Assembly: GCF_001625575.1 (NCBI RefSeq)
Contig: NZ_AUXV01000019.1
Span: forward strand, 62,001 to 126,000
DNA from: Pseudoalteromonas luteoviolacea S2607
GTDB taxonomy: Bacteria; Pseudomonadota; Gammaproteobacteria; Enterobacterales; Alteromonadaceae
Direction of reading: 5' to 3'
DNA length: 64,000 nt
Shown piece after piece: positions 55,786 to 64,000 of the stretch (its first letter is position 1; each line of letters begins with the position of its first letter). The notes beneath the pieces are model-generated. The model ran no database searches, was not told the DNA's origin, and saw only the letters and a program-made list of their open reading frames with translations. The translations under genes were made by a program, and so were the position numbers.

Positions 55786-56655
55786 ATGTCTAGGATAAAA
55801 GAAAAGTTTATAAAGGTATTGGAGTATATCGAGGCGAACCTCGATAGGGATCTCGATGTTCATCAGCTCTGCCAATTTGCACATCTATCGAAATATCACT
55901 TTCACAGGCAGTGCTCTGCTTATTTCGGGATGCCTGTCGCATCATTAGTAAGGTTGTTACGCCTTAAGCGGGCAGGGTACCAACTGGCATTTAGACATGA
56001 GATGAAAATCATTGATATAGCCTTGAACGCCGGCTTTGATAGCCATGAAGCCTTTTCTCGGGCATTTAAAAAGCACTTTTGCTCGAGCCCTTCAAATTTC
56101 AGAAAGTCGCCAGATTGGAACTTGTGGCATCGTAAATACGATCCAATTTTATTACTTAGACAAAAAAGTAAGCGTATGGGTAGCGTGCCAGCAGTAGAAA
56201 TTACTTCTATTGAAGAGACCTTAATTGCGGTGCATCAGCATCGCGGTGATCCAAGAAAGCTAGGCATGAGCATCAAACGGTTTATAGACTGGCGGCGAGA
56301 AAACAATCTGCCGCCAAGCGCGAGTAAGACATTTAACTTGCTATACAACGACCCAAACTTAGTGGGCGCAGATGAGTATCAATTGGATATAGGGTGCGCC
56401 ATTGATTCACCTGTAAAAGAGAATGCTTTTGATGTTGTCACCAAGCGAATTCCAGCCGGTGATTGCGCTGTATTAAGGCACATTGGCAGTGACGACACTT
56501 TAGGGCTGTTGGTCAACTATCTGTACGCGACTTGGCTGCCGGAGTCTACATATCAGCTTCGAGATTTTCCAATCTTTTTGGAGCGAGTGTGTTTTTTCCC
56601 TGAAGTGGCTGAATGTGACGCGATAACTGATATTTATTTGCCAATCACAAAATAA
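55786..56655 (+). CDS. AraC-family regulator with GyrI-like effector domain
   Basis: 289 residues. Here the AraC helix-turn-helix pair comes first (LDVHQLCQFAHLSKYHFHRQ and IIDIALNAGFDSHEAFSRAF), followed by a GyrI/SbmC-like ligand domain (about 140-289, with VEITSIEETLIAVHQHRGDP and IPAGDCAVLRHIGSD). This is the Rob/SoxS-related layout that binds diverse small ligands. A strong terminator follows. Its targets are not evident. Confidence 0.9.
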   Translation: MSRIKEKFIKVLEYIEANLDRDLDVHQLCQFAHLSKYHFHRQCSAYFGMPVASLVRLLRLKRAGYQLAFRHEMKIIDIALNAGFDSHEAFSRAFKKHFCSSPSNFRKSPDWNLWHRKYDPILLLRQKSKRMGSVPAVEITSIEETLIAVHQHRGDPRKLGMSIKRFIDWRRENNLPPSASKTFNLLYNDPNLVGADEYQLDIGCAIDSPVKENAFDVVTKRIPAGDCAVLRHIGSDDTLGLLVNYLYATWLPESTYQLRDFPIFLERVCFFPEVAECDAITDIYLPITK

Positions 56656-56671
56656 TCGACCAATAAATTAC

Positions 56672-56717
56672 CCTGAAAGGGTTATAGATTGTAATGCAAT
56701 GCTCTTTCAGGTTTTTT
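56672..56717 (+). terminator. Intrinsic terminator of the AraC/GyrI gene
   Basis: CCTGAAAG (56672-56679) pairs with CTTTCAGG (56704-56711) and is followed by six T residues. The loop is long (24 bases). Confidence 0.75.
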
Positions 56718-56731
56718 GAGGCGCTAAGTCA

Positions 56732-57016
56732 CTACTTAGTGTGTTTATCTATATGTCCTAAATCGCGATCCGGGCAAAGTAAATCCCTGACACGGCGCTT
56801 TAGTTCTTTGGCCTCTGGAAAGCCGCCGTCTTTGATTCTGCACCAAATTAGCTGGTCATTGTAGTAAACCTCAAAAACACCTTTAGAGGCTGGCGCAAGT
56901 GCGACCTCTCCTAAATCCTGACCAAATGTAGACAGCAGCTCCTGAGCAAGCCAGCCACTTCGTAAAAGCCACTGGCACAGTACACAGTAGTGAATTGTAA
57001 TTTTGGGTTTATTCAT
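56732..57016 (-). CDS. SelT/SelW/SelH (Rdx)-family protein, cysteine form
   Basis: The ATG at 57016 gives 94 residues, the normal family size; a start at 57031 is possible. The redox motif C11-V-L-C14 (HYCVLCQWLLR) takes the place of CxxU in selenoprotein W. The rest (LLSTFGQDLGEVAL, DGGFPEAKELKRRVRDLL, DRDLGH) is highly characteristic. It is a small cytoplasmic thioredoxin-fold protein of poorly defined redox role. It follows the LysR gene by about 30 bases and is probably co-transcribed. Confidence 0.9.
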   Translation of the reverse strand: MNKPKITIHYCVLCQWLLRSGWLAQELLSTFGQDLGEVALAPASKGVFEVYYNDQLIWCRIKDGGFPEAKELKRRVRDLLCPDRDLGHIDKHTK

Positions 57017-57047
57017 TGCTGTTATTTTCATATTGCTTAAGCTTGGA

Positions 57048-57938
57048 TCACTCGTCTTTTTGCGCATTTTGCACAAACTCGGAATAGATTGAGTCCTTAA
57101 TAAGTCTATCGGGCGTAAAGGCATAATAATGTTGGTAGACATTTTCTATGCTGCCAATAAATGTGACATCATAGTGCCTTTCAATTTCAGCCTTGATTGA
57201 CAAGGGCGCAGGAAAGATACCAAACCCTTGCTGTCCAAGTGATTTCATCAATGCACTGTCGTCAACATGTCCTGCAACTGACATGTTTATCTCTAAGTCT
57301 TCCAGCCAATACTGAATGGCATTTGTGACTGGACTAGACTTGGCTGGTAAAATAATTGGCATATCTTTGAGTGTATTTGGGTAATCCTTACTCAACTTTG
57401 CGTAGTAGTTTGAGTTGCCATACAAACCAAGTTGGCTTTTACCTATCTCATGACAAAACGCTTTAAATGGCGTAGAGCTATCAAGTGGTTTGTCAGCGAG
57501 TACGAGATCGATTTTATGGGTCGCCATTTGCGCCAATAGCTCTGATTGCTGGCCATCAATACAATGTAAATTAGTTATGCGCTCATGCTTAATAAGTGGA
57601 GATAGCCATTTGGAGACAAGAGATTTGGGAAGAGAGTCTGAAATACCAACTTTCAAAGTGCGATTGAGGTTATCTAGATCACCTCTTGTCGTCTCCAGCC
57701 ACTCTTCAGCAACATTAAACATGTCATTTGCATACTGCTGGGTCAATTGACCATATTCAGTAAGCCGTAGTCCTCTTCCTTCTCTGACAAACAAGGCTTT
57801 ACCTAGTCGTTGCTCAAGGCTAGTGATCTGTGCACTGATAGTTTGAGGTGTAAGGTGTAGTACTTTACTCGCTGCTGCGATACTGCCTAATTTACTGACC
57901 TGCCAAAAATAATACAGGTGGTTATAGTTGATATTCAT
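57048..57938 (-). CDS. NhaR-like LysR-family regulator
   Basis: 296 residues. The N-terminus NYNHLYYFWQVSKLGSIAAA and LTPQTISAQITSLEQRLGKA closely follows E. coli NhaR, which activates a Na+/H+ antiporter and stress genes. The effector domain is of ordinary LysR type. No nhaA is in the window, so the target may differ. Downstream lies the SelW-like gene. Confidence 0.85.
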   Translation of the reverse strand: MNINYNHLYYFWQVSKLGSIAAASKVLHLTPQTISAQITSLEQRLGKALFVREGRGLRLTEYGQLTQQYANDMFNVAEEWLETTRGDLDNLNRTLKVGISDSLPKSLVSKWLSPLIKHERITNLHCIDGQQSELLAQMATHKIDLVLADKPLDSSTPFKAFCHEIGKSQLGLYGNSNYYAKLSKDYPNTLKDMPIILPAKSSPVTNAIQYWLEDLEINMSVAGHVDDSALMKSLGQQGFGIFPAPLSIKAEIERHYDVTFIGSIENVYQHYYAFTPDRLIKDSIYSEFVQNAQKDE

Positions 57939-58082
57939 AATACTTCGTAAATTTCGATGACTAACTAAGAATTAATCAGCTTTTATCTTTGATTCCACCT
58001 TAGTAGATTTAATTCATCGACGCAATCAGTAATTTCGAAAGAACGTTACTTTTGGGCGTTTAATTGAACGAGGTCAAGAGAT

Positions 58083-58373
58083 ATGAAATTAAATTTACGT
58101 ATGACAGGCAAAATATTAGGTGCAAGCGCAAAGAGCAAAGCCACGAAGCTGATTGCAAGTAAGTTTGCTAAATACGTTAAGAACATTCGTAAGGTTAAAG
58201 TACACATAGATGATGTCCCTTCGAAGCTTCATGGTACTTTGACCCAATGTAGCATTGAAGTGTTATTGCCAGGGTTACCCAGTATTGTGGTTAAGGCTAA
58301 AGGCAAAGACTTTGCTCAAGCAATTAAACGCGCAGTTACGAACAGCGAAACAGTATTGACGCAAAAGTTGTGA
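58083..58373 (+). CDS. HPF/RaiA-like ribosome-associated protein (short)
   Basis: 96 residues, very basic. The beta-alpha-beta-beta-beta-alpha order (MKLNLRMTGKILGAS, VKVHIDDVP, TQCSIEVLLPG, SIVVKAKGKDFAQAIKRAV) fits the HPF/RaiA family that binds the small ribosomal subunit. The fit is by fold pattern, not by a signature motif. It is divergent from the NhaR-like gene, 144 bases apart. A symmetrical hairpin follows. Confidence 0.65.
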   Translation: MKLNLRMTGKILGASAKSKATKLIASKFAKYVKNIRKVKVHIDDVPSKLHGTLTQCSIEVLLPGLPSIVVKAKGKDFAQAIKRAVTNSETVLTQKL

Positions 58374-58383
58374 TGTTACTGTT

Positions 58384-58420
58384 AAACCTCTTGGGTGTGC
58401 AGTGTGCGCTCAAGAGGTTT
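58384..58420 (+). terminator. Hairpin after the HPF-like gene
   Basis: AAACCTCTTG (58384-58393) pairs perfectly with CAAGAGGTTT (58411-58420) around 17 bases. The falling arm ends in TTT, giving a modest terminator 10 bases past the stop. Confidence 0.65.
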
Positions 58421-58471
58421 CAGTTATATCGATGATTTTATACTACTAAGTATCACTCCCAAGCACTTGCT

Positions 58472-58489
58472 GCGGCACGGAAGCTGCAC
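58472..58489 (+). promoter_or_regulatory. Sigma-54-like (-24/-12) sequence upstream of efflux module 2
   Basis: GCGGCACGGAAGCTGCAC has GG at 58474-58475 and GC at 58486-58487, exactly 10 bases apart, and matches GGCACG-N4-TGCA. It lacks the leading T of the -24 box. It would give a long leader of about 290 bases to the gene at 58786, which weakens the call. No GTGTCC enhancer sites are visible here, unlike module 1. The rest of 58490-58785 shows nothing clear. Confidence 0.45.
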
Positions 58490-58785
58490 TTTTTATCCTA
58501 AAAAAGACATTATTATTTCTAATAACCGCACCGAATTGTTAACAAATAACTCTTAAACCTGACTTTGAAAATTGTTTACAACAGCAATGATTCTTTTAAT
58601 AATGATCAAGTAAATCAATTAAAAGCCCCGTAACTGTCTATATTTTGGCTAATTTTCCAAACTTTCACCTAGATATTTCAGTGATGAAATTCTTTAACGA
58701 AATGTTTATTATTAGTGACAAACAAAGTCAGGTTGTGTATTTTATAAAATGAAAAGCTGTAACATGATTCTCAAGGAAGTAAAAA

Positions 58786-60054
58786 ATGACCTATATTTCT
58801 GATACCAGTGCTCAAGACACGCAAATAGAGAAGAAAAGGAACTACAAACTCTATTTGGCTATTGTTGTAGGTATCATCATTTTCTTTGTGTTAGTTGTGC
58901 CGCAATTATCGATTTGGTTCAGTGGCAAAGGTGCAGTCCGTTTAGAAAATATACGTGTTGCCGAGGTGCAAAAGGGCCAATTTGTTAGAGATATTTCTGT
59001 CCAAGGGCGGGTCGTTGCCGCAAAAAGACCCACTCTTTATAGCCCAGCTCAGGGCACTGTTACATATCTTGTTACGCCTGGAGATACAGTGGAAGTTGGA
59101 GAGCAGTTAGCAACGATAGATAGCCCTGAATTAACGAGTTTATTGGCACAAGAGAAAGCGGATTTAACGCGCTTAAAAACCCAGCTCGAGCGTGAAAAAA
59201 TTCAGGGAAAAAAACAAAATCTTGAACAAGAAAACTACATTGGCAAAGCACAAGTTGCACTTAATGCCGCAAAACGTGAAATGAGACGAAATGAAGAAGG
59301 CCATAAAAGTCAGGTTGTCAGTGATATCGACTTTCAGAAGGCTAAAGATGATCTTGAAAATGCGCAGAGAGAGCACCGGTTAGCGATAAAAGAGGTTGCG
59401 CTTCTTAAAGAGAGTCAAAAATTTGAAATTCAAACACGCGCATTAGAACTGGAGGCGCAACAAGTTATAGTGGACGAAATTCAAAGGCAAGTAGCGGCGC
59501 TTTCTATTACTTCACCGGTATCAGGGATTGTAGGGAATTTGGCTGTAGAGCAGAAGAACACCGTCACAAAAAATCAGCCCCTATTGAGTGTGGTTGATTT
59601 GTCCCAATATGAAGTTGAAGTCAACATACCAGAAAACTATGCGGACGATTTAGCTCTGGGTATGAGTGCGGATTTAATGCTCAATGGCAATACATATAAA
59701 GGCGAGTTAACGGCTATTTCTCCTGAAATTGTTAACGGCCAAGTTGAGGGGAAAATTAGATTTAAAAGTAAAAATATTAAAGGCTTAAGACAAAATCAAC
59801 GGTTGACAAGTCGTGTAGTTCTGGAAGAAAAGAGTGACGTTTACTTTTTACCTCGAGGTCAATTTGCGGAAACTGGTGGAGGTCGTTATGTGTACGTGGT
59901 GCAAAACGATACGGCAGTGAAAAAGGCAATTAAGTTAGGTTCGAGAAGCCTTGGTCAAGTGGAAGTGATATCTGGTTTGGCAATGGGTGAAAAAGTAGTG
60001 ATTTCTGATCTTAGCGTGTTTAAAGAAGCGGGTAGCGTAAGAATCGTTCAATAA
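58786..60054 (+). CDS. Efflux periplasmic adaptor (HlyD/MacA family), module 2
   Basis: 422 residues. Membrane helix (about 23-44), lipoyl halves (YSPAQGTVTYLVTPGDTV and LSITSPVSGIVGNLAV), coiled-coil hairpin (about 120-230) and barrel. It lines up along its whole length with the module 1 adaptor, and is therefore a paralogue. It heads a four-gene operon in the same order. AAGGAAGT precedes the ATG. Confidence 0.92.
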   Translation: MTYISDTSAQDTQIEKKRNYKLYLAIVVGIIIFFVLVVPQLSIWFSGKGAVRLENIRVAEVQKGQFVRDISVQGRVVAAKRPTLYSPAQGTVTYLVTPGDTVEVGEQLATIDSPELTSLLAQEKADLTRLKTQLEREKIQGKKQNLEQENYIGKAQVALNAAKREMRRNEEGHKSQVVSDIDFQKAKDDLENAQREHRLAIKEVALLKESQKFEIQTRALELEAQQVIVDEIQRQVAALSITSPVSGIVGNLAVEQKNTVTKNQPLLSVVDLSQYEVEVNIPENYADDLALGMSADLMLNGNTYKGELTAISPEIVNGQVEGKIRFKSKNIKGLRQNQRLTSRVVLEEKSDVYFLPRGQFAETGGGRYVYVVQNDTAVKKAIKLGSRSLGQVEVISGLAMGEKVVISDLSVFKEAGSVRIVQ

Positions 60055-60064
60055 AGGAGTGAGT

Positions 60065-60754
60065 ATGTTAAGAATGCGTAAGCTGGCGAAAACTTACCGC
60101 ACAGATACCGTCGAGACGCAGGCATTGTGCCCGTTTGACTTAGAAGTGCAGCAAGGAGAGTTTGTCGCCGTGGTGGGCCCGTCAGGCTCAGGTAAAACAA
60201 CCTTTCTTAACATAACTGGGTTACTCGAAGCTGCTTCTGAGGGGGAGTATTGGCTTGATGGTGCCGATGTCTGTTCACTGAATGATAAGCAAAAGTCTCG
60301 GTTGAGAAATGAAAAGATTGGTTTTGTCTTTCAGAGCTTTAATCTCATTCCTGAACTGAATATATACGACAACGTTGAAATGCCCTTGCGCTATCGCAAG
60401 CTTTCTACGGCTGAACGAAAAGCACGTGTTGAGCATGCTCTGGAGCAAGTTGGTATGGGTAGTCGACATACTCATTTTCCATCTCAACTCTCAGGGGGAC
60501 AACAACAAAGGGTCGCTATTGCTCGGGCATTGGCTGGTTCACCAGCTTTTTTACTGGCCGATGAGCCAACCGGTAATTTGGACTCAACAATGGCTGATGG
60601 TGTGATGACGTTACTCAAAGAGATAAATGAAGCGGGGACGACTATCATTATGGTCACCCACGATTTAGTACAAGCAACCCAAGCAAGCCGTGTAATAGAA
60701 GTTAAAGATGGCGTGATCAATGAAGTAAGTAGACAAACCCCGGCAATAGCTTAG
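60065..60754 (+). CDS. MacB/LolD-type ABC ATPase, module 2
   Basis: The ATG at 60065 has AAAGGAG 5 bases upstream; the GTG at 60059 overlaps that site. 229 residues with Walker A GPSGSGKTT, Q-loop VFQSFNLIP, signature LSGGQQQR, Walker B FLLADEPTGNLDS and MVTHDLVQA. It shares long identical blocks with the module 1 ATPase (RLRNEKIGF, LPSQLSGGQQQR-like core, VAIARALAG), showing common descent. Confidence 0.93.
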   Translation: MLRMRKLAKTYRTDTVETQALCPFDLEVQQGEFVAVVGPSGSGKTTFLNITGLLEAASEGEYWLDGADVCSLNDKQKSRLRNEKIGFVFQSFNLIPELNIYDNVEMPLRYRKLSTAERKARVEHALEQVGMGSRHTHFPSQLSGGQQQRVAIARALAGSPAFLLADEPTGNLDSTMADGVMTLLKEINEAGTTIIMVTHDLVQATQASRVIEVKDGVINEVSRQTPAIA

Positions 60755-60762
60755 GGGGGCTT

Positions 60763-62091
60763 ATGATCGTCTACTATATCAAGCTGGCTTGTTTAAGTTT
60801 ATGGCAAACACGTTCTTTGAGTCTCTTGGCTATTTTAGTTATCGCTGTAGGGATTTCCGCTACGATGACGACCTACACGATAAACTATATGATGACCAAG
60901 GATCCTCTCCCGTCTAAAAGCGATCGTGTTTTTCTTGTTAGGTTGAATAATTGGAGTCCCGAAGCTGCATACCGAAACAGAGTGAAGGAGCAGCCTCCAA
61001 CCTATATTTCTGTGCAAGATACCGTTAACTTAATACAGCAAAATAAAGCGTTAGGGCATGTTCCTATCGCTGGTTTTAAAGACATGTTAAAGCTTCCTGA
61101 GCAAGGGGCTATTGACGCTAAAATGACTTTTGTGCGTGCAACTTCAAAAGATTTTTTTAGTACCTTTGAAGTGCCGTTCTTGTATGGATCTGGGTGGCCT
61201 CAAACCAGCGATCAGAGCGGTGAGCTGGTTGCTGTCATCTCAAAAAAAATGAACCAGACTTTATTTGCTGGTGAAAACTCGGTAGGTCGTTCTGTGATGC
61301 TCGGTGAGCATCAATTCAAAGTGGTAGGCGTGCTGGATGATTGGTTTGCGCTTCCTCGCTTTTATGGTGATTCCATGCGCGCATTTAAGCCCCCTCGAGA
61401 TATTTTCGTACCGTTTCAGACACAGATAAACTTAGAGTTGTGGACCTCAAACCTTCAATCTTATGAATGCTGGAAAGAGCCTGAAAACACCACAGTAGCG
61501 GCGCTTTGGGCATCTGAGTGCATTTGGGTGTTCTTTTGGGTTGAACTCAGTAGTCGTGAACAAAAGTCAGAATACCTAGCTTTTTTGAACGCGTATGTAC
61601 AAGAGCAACAAGCACTGGGACGCTTTCAAAGGCCGATTGTAAACGAGTTACAAACTGGGTCAGAGTACATGCATGAGCGCAGAGCGTACTCAAGCGACAG
61701 TAAAATTGCGGTATGGCTCGCTGGTTGCTTCTTAGTTTTGTGCCTGCTCAATGCAATGAGCATTATTATGACTAAGTTTCAAGGGAAAGCCGCTGAAGTT
61801 GCTTTGCGCCGAGCCGTCGGGGCAAGTAGTTTTGATTTGGTCCAACAATATGCACTTGAAACCAGCATTATCGGACTTTTAGGTGGCGTACTAGGGCTAG
61901 TTATGACGCATGTATGCCTGTATGTGTCTAGTCAACTTTATACTCATTTGAGCAAAGACATTATGAGTATGAGTGTTGAGCTTATGCTAGTGACCGTGAT
62001 TTTGTCAGTTGTGTCGAGTTTGCTATTTGGTCTATTCCCAATAATACGGGCCATAGGTGTACAACCAGCTAAACAGCTCAAGAGTTTGTAG
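60763..62091 (+). CDS. FtsX/MacB-type ABC permease, first subunit of module 2
   Basis: 442 residues. N-terminal helix (about 17-39), periplasmic domain (about 45-310) and three C-terminal helices with coupling motif LRRAVGASSFDLVQQYALE. A periplasmic cysteine pair (about 234 and 248) is not seen in the module 1 counterpart. GGGGGG precedes the ATG, 8 bases after the ATPase stop. Confidence 0.9.
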   Translation: MIVYYIKLACLSLWQTRSLSLLAILVIAVGISATMTTYTINYMMTKDPLPSKSDRVFLVRLNNWSPEAAYRNRVKEQPPTYISVQDTVNLIQQNKALGHVPIAGFKDMLKLPEQGAIDAKMTFVRATSKDFFSTFEVPFLYGSGWPQTSDQSGELVAVISKKMNQTLFAGENSVGRSVMLGEHQFKVVGVLDDWFALPRFYGDSMRAFKPPRDIFVPFQTQINLELWTSNLQSYECWKEPENTTVAALWASECIWVFFWVELSSREQKSEYLAFLNAYVQEQQALGRFQRPIVNELQTGSEYMHERRAYSSDSKIAVWLAGCFLVLCLLNAMSIIMTKFQGKAAEVALRRAVGASSFDLVQQYALETSIIGLLGGVLGLVMTHVCLYVSSQLYTHLSKDIMSMSVELMLVTVILSVVSSLLFGLFPIIRAIGVQPAKQLKSL

Positions 62092-62099
62092 AGGCAAAT

Positions 62100-63305
62100 A
62101 TGAAAGATTTACTGCCAATATTAAAGTCCTTAAAGAGCAACTACGCCGCAGCATTGCTCTTTATTCTACAAGTGGCTATTACGTTTACGATTTTGGTTAA
62201 CGCAATCTTTTTGGCGTTCGAAAAGCGCGCGGTCATTGCCAGAGCTTCTGGGCTAGATGAGCAAAATGTTTTTTATGTCGCGACTAATTTGCCAGTGGAA
62301 GATGCAGAAAAAGAAGTAAAGCTTGAACAAGACTTATCAAAGTTGAATGCCATACATGGCGTTGAAAGTGCCTCGGTATCTACTGGGATCCCATTAACTG
62401 GTTGGGGACGCTTAGTGGAGGTCGCCATAAACCCTGATACAAAATATGATACCTTTTCTGGTTATTATGGGGGTGACACAAAACTGATTGATAGCTTTGG
62501 TGTGTTACTCATTGCTGGTCGTACTTTTTTAAAAGAAGAAGAATCAACAACCAGAGTCGACGGCTACAAAGTAGCCTCTGAGGCGGTCGTAACCAAAGCT
62601 TTAGCTGAGTCGTTATTTGATCAAAACTGGCCGGGAATTGTGGGTAAAACTCTATATATCAACAACAAACCGCAGCGTGTTGTGGGTGTAGTAGATATTT
62701 TACAGTCAGCTTGGCCCTCATGGGTCGTCGTTGAGCATGGTGTGATTTCTGCGGTCAAAGAAACGGATGGCATTGTAAATTTTGTTATTCGCACCAGGCC
62801 TGGGAGTCAAGCTGATGTGATGGATCAAACACTTTCCTACCTGATGGAAACGTATGGTCGTAAAATTGATCAAGTAGAGACTTTTCTAGATGTCAAAAAT
62901 CGTGCTTACAGTGCTGAAAATGCGGCAAGTAAAACGCTATTTGGCGTAATCTTCGGATTATTGTTGGTCACCACTTTGGGGATCTATGGTCAATCTCGTT
63001 ATGGCATTGTAAAACGTTTTAAGCTAATCGGCCTCAGACGTGCTATGGGCGCGAGCAAAGGCGAAATAGTACGTTATTTTATGCTAGAAAACATGCTCCT
63101 AACCTGTTTCGGTATTGTGCTTGGCGTTATTGCGGCGGTTGTACTCAGTGTTACTTTCAGCAATGTATTTGAACTGGGCACAGTGCCGGTGAGCTACATG
63201 GTCTATGGTAGCTTGTGTACTTTGTTTTTAGGTCAAGCTGCTGTTCTATATCCGGCGTATAGAGCTGCGCAACTTCCGCCAGCGGTGGCTACTAGAATTG
63301 TATGA
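62100..63305 (+). CDS. FtsX/MacB-type ABC permease, second subunit of module 2
   Basis: 401 residues with the four-helix FtsX layout and the coupling motif IGLRRAMGASKGEIVRYFMLE. It matches the second permease of module 1 in order and in the conserved C-terminal end (PAYRAAQLPPAVATRIV versus PAWKTTKIAPVTATRTV). It is the last gene of the operon; no two-component genes follow. Confidence 0.9.
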   Translation: MKDLLPILKSLKSNYAAALLFILQVAITFTILVNAIFLAFEKRAVIARASGLDEQNVFYVATNLPVEDAEKEVKLEQDLSKLNAIHGVESASVSTGIPLTGWGRLVEVAINPDTKYDTFSGYYGGDTKLIDSFGVLLIAGRTFLKEEESTTRVDGYKVASEAVVTKALAESLFDQNWPGIVGKTLYINNKPQRVVGVVDILQSAWPSWVVVEHGVISAVKETDGIVNFVIRTRPGSQADVMDQTLSYLMETYGRKIDQVETFLDVKNRAYSAENAASKTLFGVIFGLLLVTTLGIYGQSRYGIVKRFKLIGLRRAMGASKGEIVRYFMLENMLLTCFGIVLGVIAAVVLSVTFSNVFELGTVPVSYMVYGSLCTLFLGQAAVLYPAYRAAQLPPAVATRIV

Positions 63306-63571
63306 TATTATCCCAGTTATTTTCCTAATGCGGGTATTTAAACCTTCGAGTTAGATCGCAGCACTGGTCAATGCAGAGGCGACATTGATATAATACCGCT
63401 GTCAGCTAGCATTATGTGGCGCTTTGTTGGTAAGTGGCAGTAATGGGTGTCACTAGGGCCTGCCAATTTAAAATTCTTTTCTGTAATGTTCAATATGCTG
63501 TAGCACCTTAAGTTATGGCCAGGTCTTCAATGGCTTGGTATTAAGCTTATCTGTATGAGGTTAGGAATAAG

Positions 63572-63985
63572 ATGTTGAGACTTTCAAACAATGTTGAGTT
63601 ATCTTCTTGGGAGATAGAATTAACCGCGATCAGAGCGCAAGGCGCTGGTGGCCAAAATGTAAATAAGGTGTCTTCTGCAATTCACTTACGTTTTGATATT
63701 ACTCGATCTACCTTACCTGTATTCTATAAAGAGCGATTACTTGCGTTGTCAGATAGCAGAGTTAGTAAAGACGGGGTCATTATTATCAAAGCTCAAAATT
63801 TTAGAACGCAAGAGCAAAACAAAGAGGATGCGCTAGCGAGGCTAAAGCAGTTGATTTTAGACGCCGTTAAAGTAGAAAAAAAACGCAAGCAAACAAAACC
63901 AACTAAAGGGTCGCAAAAAAGGCGCTTAGATGGTAAAAACAAACGTGCACAGACCAAAGTCCTAAGGCGTTCAGTTAAGTTCTAA
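63572..63985 (+). CDS. arfB: Alternative ribosome-rescue factor B (YaeJ-type peptidyl-tRNA hydrolase)
   Basis: 137 residues. The GGQ catalytic motif (AQGAGGQNVNKVSSAIHLRF, GGQ at 26-28) and the basic C-terminal tail (QTKPTKGSQKRRLDGKNKRA), which enters the empty mRNA channel, identify ArfB. It has no codon-recognition domain, unlike true release factors. It frees ribosomes stalled without a stop codon. It is complete and stands alone near the window end. Confidence 0.95.
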   Translation: MLRLSNNVELSSWEIELTAIRAQGAGGQNVNKVSSAIHLRFDITRSTLPVFYKERLLALSDSRVSKDGVIIIKAQNFRTQEQNKEDALARLKQLILDAVKVEKKRKQTKPTKGSQKRRLDGKNKRAQTKVLRRSVKF

Positions 63986-64000
63986 TTTTGTAATCGTGCC

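Noticed and set aside
56732..57016. Possible selenoprotein
   Set aside because: The redox motif is CVLC with cysteine codons; there is no in-frame TGA and no need for a SECIS element.

Overview
The window looks like chromosomal DNA of a marine gammaproteobacterium of the Alteromonadales, most likely Pseudoalteromonas or a close relative. This rests on gene content and protein character: moderate-to-low G+C, a tesA/ybbA/ybbP locus, a TIGR01782-type TonB-dependent receptor, an NhaR-like LysR regulator, and many two-component systems. No database search was possible, so the genus is an inference. I see no complete insertion sequence, prophage, CRISPR array or rRNA. There is one tRNA (Ala, GGC).

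Layout. 0-11.3 kb: the tail of a TPR protein, a PQQ-type beta-propeller protein, a small secreted protein, a solute-binding-like protein, a LysR/FMN-reductase divergent pair, tRNA-Ala, a cupin, a hybrid sensor kinase, a DUF3293 protein, a secreted DJ-1/PfpI protein and a free-standing winged-helix protein. 11.5-18.3 kb: an OmpR-type two-component pair, tesA divergent from ybbA-ybbP, and a class D beta-lactamase. 18.4-25.5 kb: a probable carbohydrate-uptake locus with an AraC regulator, a TonB receptor, an MFS sugar permease and an ROK kinase; the permease mRNA leader can fold two mutually exclusive ways. 25.6-27.8 kb: a four-FAS1-domain lipoprotein whose last FAS1 domain is split by an inserted domain.

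28.1-35.4 kb: a MacAB-like efflux operon (adaptor, ATPase, two different permeases) followed by a sigma-54 response regulator and its kinase, with a sigma-54-type promoter and a palindromic upstream site in front. A paralogous four-gene module without regulators lies at 58.8-63.3 kb and also has a sigma-54-like sequence upstream. 35.7-38.0 kb: a histidine kinase with a degenerate receiver domain, divergent from a BLUF blue-light receptor with all photochemical residues present. 38.7-43.9 kb: a chaperone-usher fimbria locus; its pilin gene is detached from the rest and has its own sigma-54-type promoter.

43.9-45.1 kb holds no intact gene and one possible frameshifted relic. 45.1-48.3 kb: a solute-binding protein and a methyl-accepting chemotaxis protein in one operon with no transporter genes, probably a chemosensory pair. 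48.6-58.4 kb: a lipoprotein amidohydrolase, a two-component pair, OsmC, LysR, a membrane protein, a coiled-coil protein, AraC/GyrI, SelW-like, NhaR-like and a ribosome-associated HPF-like protein. The window ends with arfB.

The strongest leads are the three sigma-54-type promoters with their associated systems, the alternative-fold leader of the sugar permease gene, the BLUF/kinase pair, the receptor/binding-protein operon, and the FAS1 domain interrupted by a second domain.
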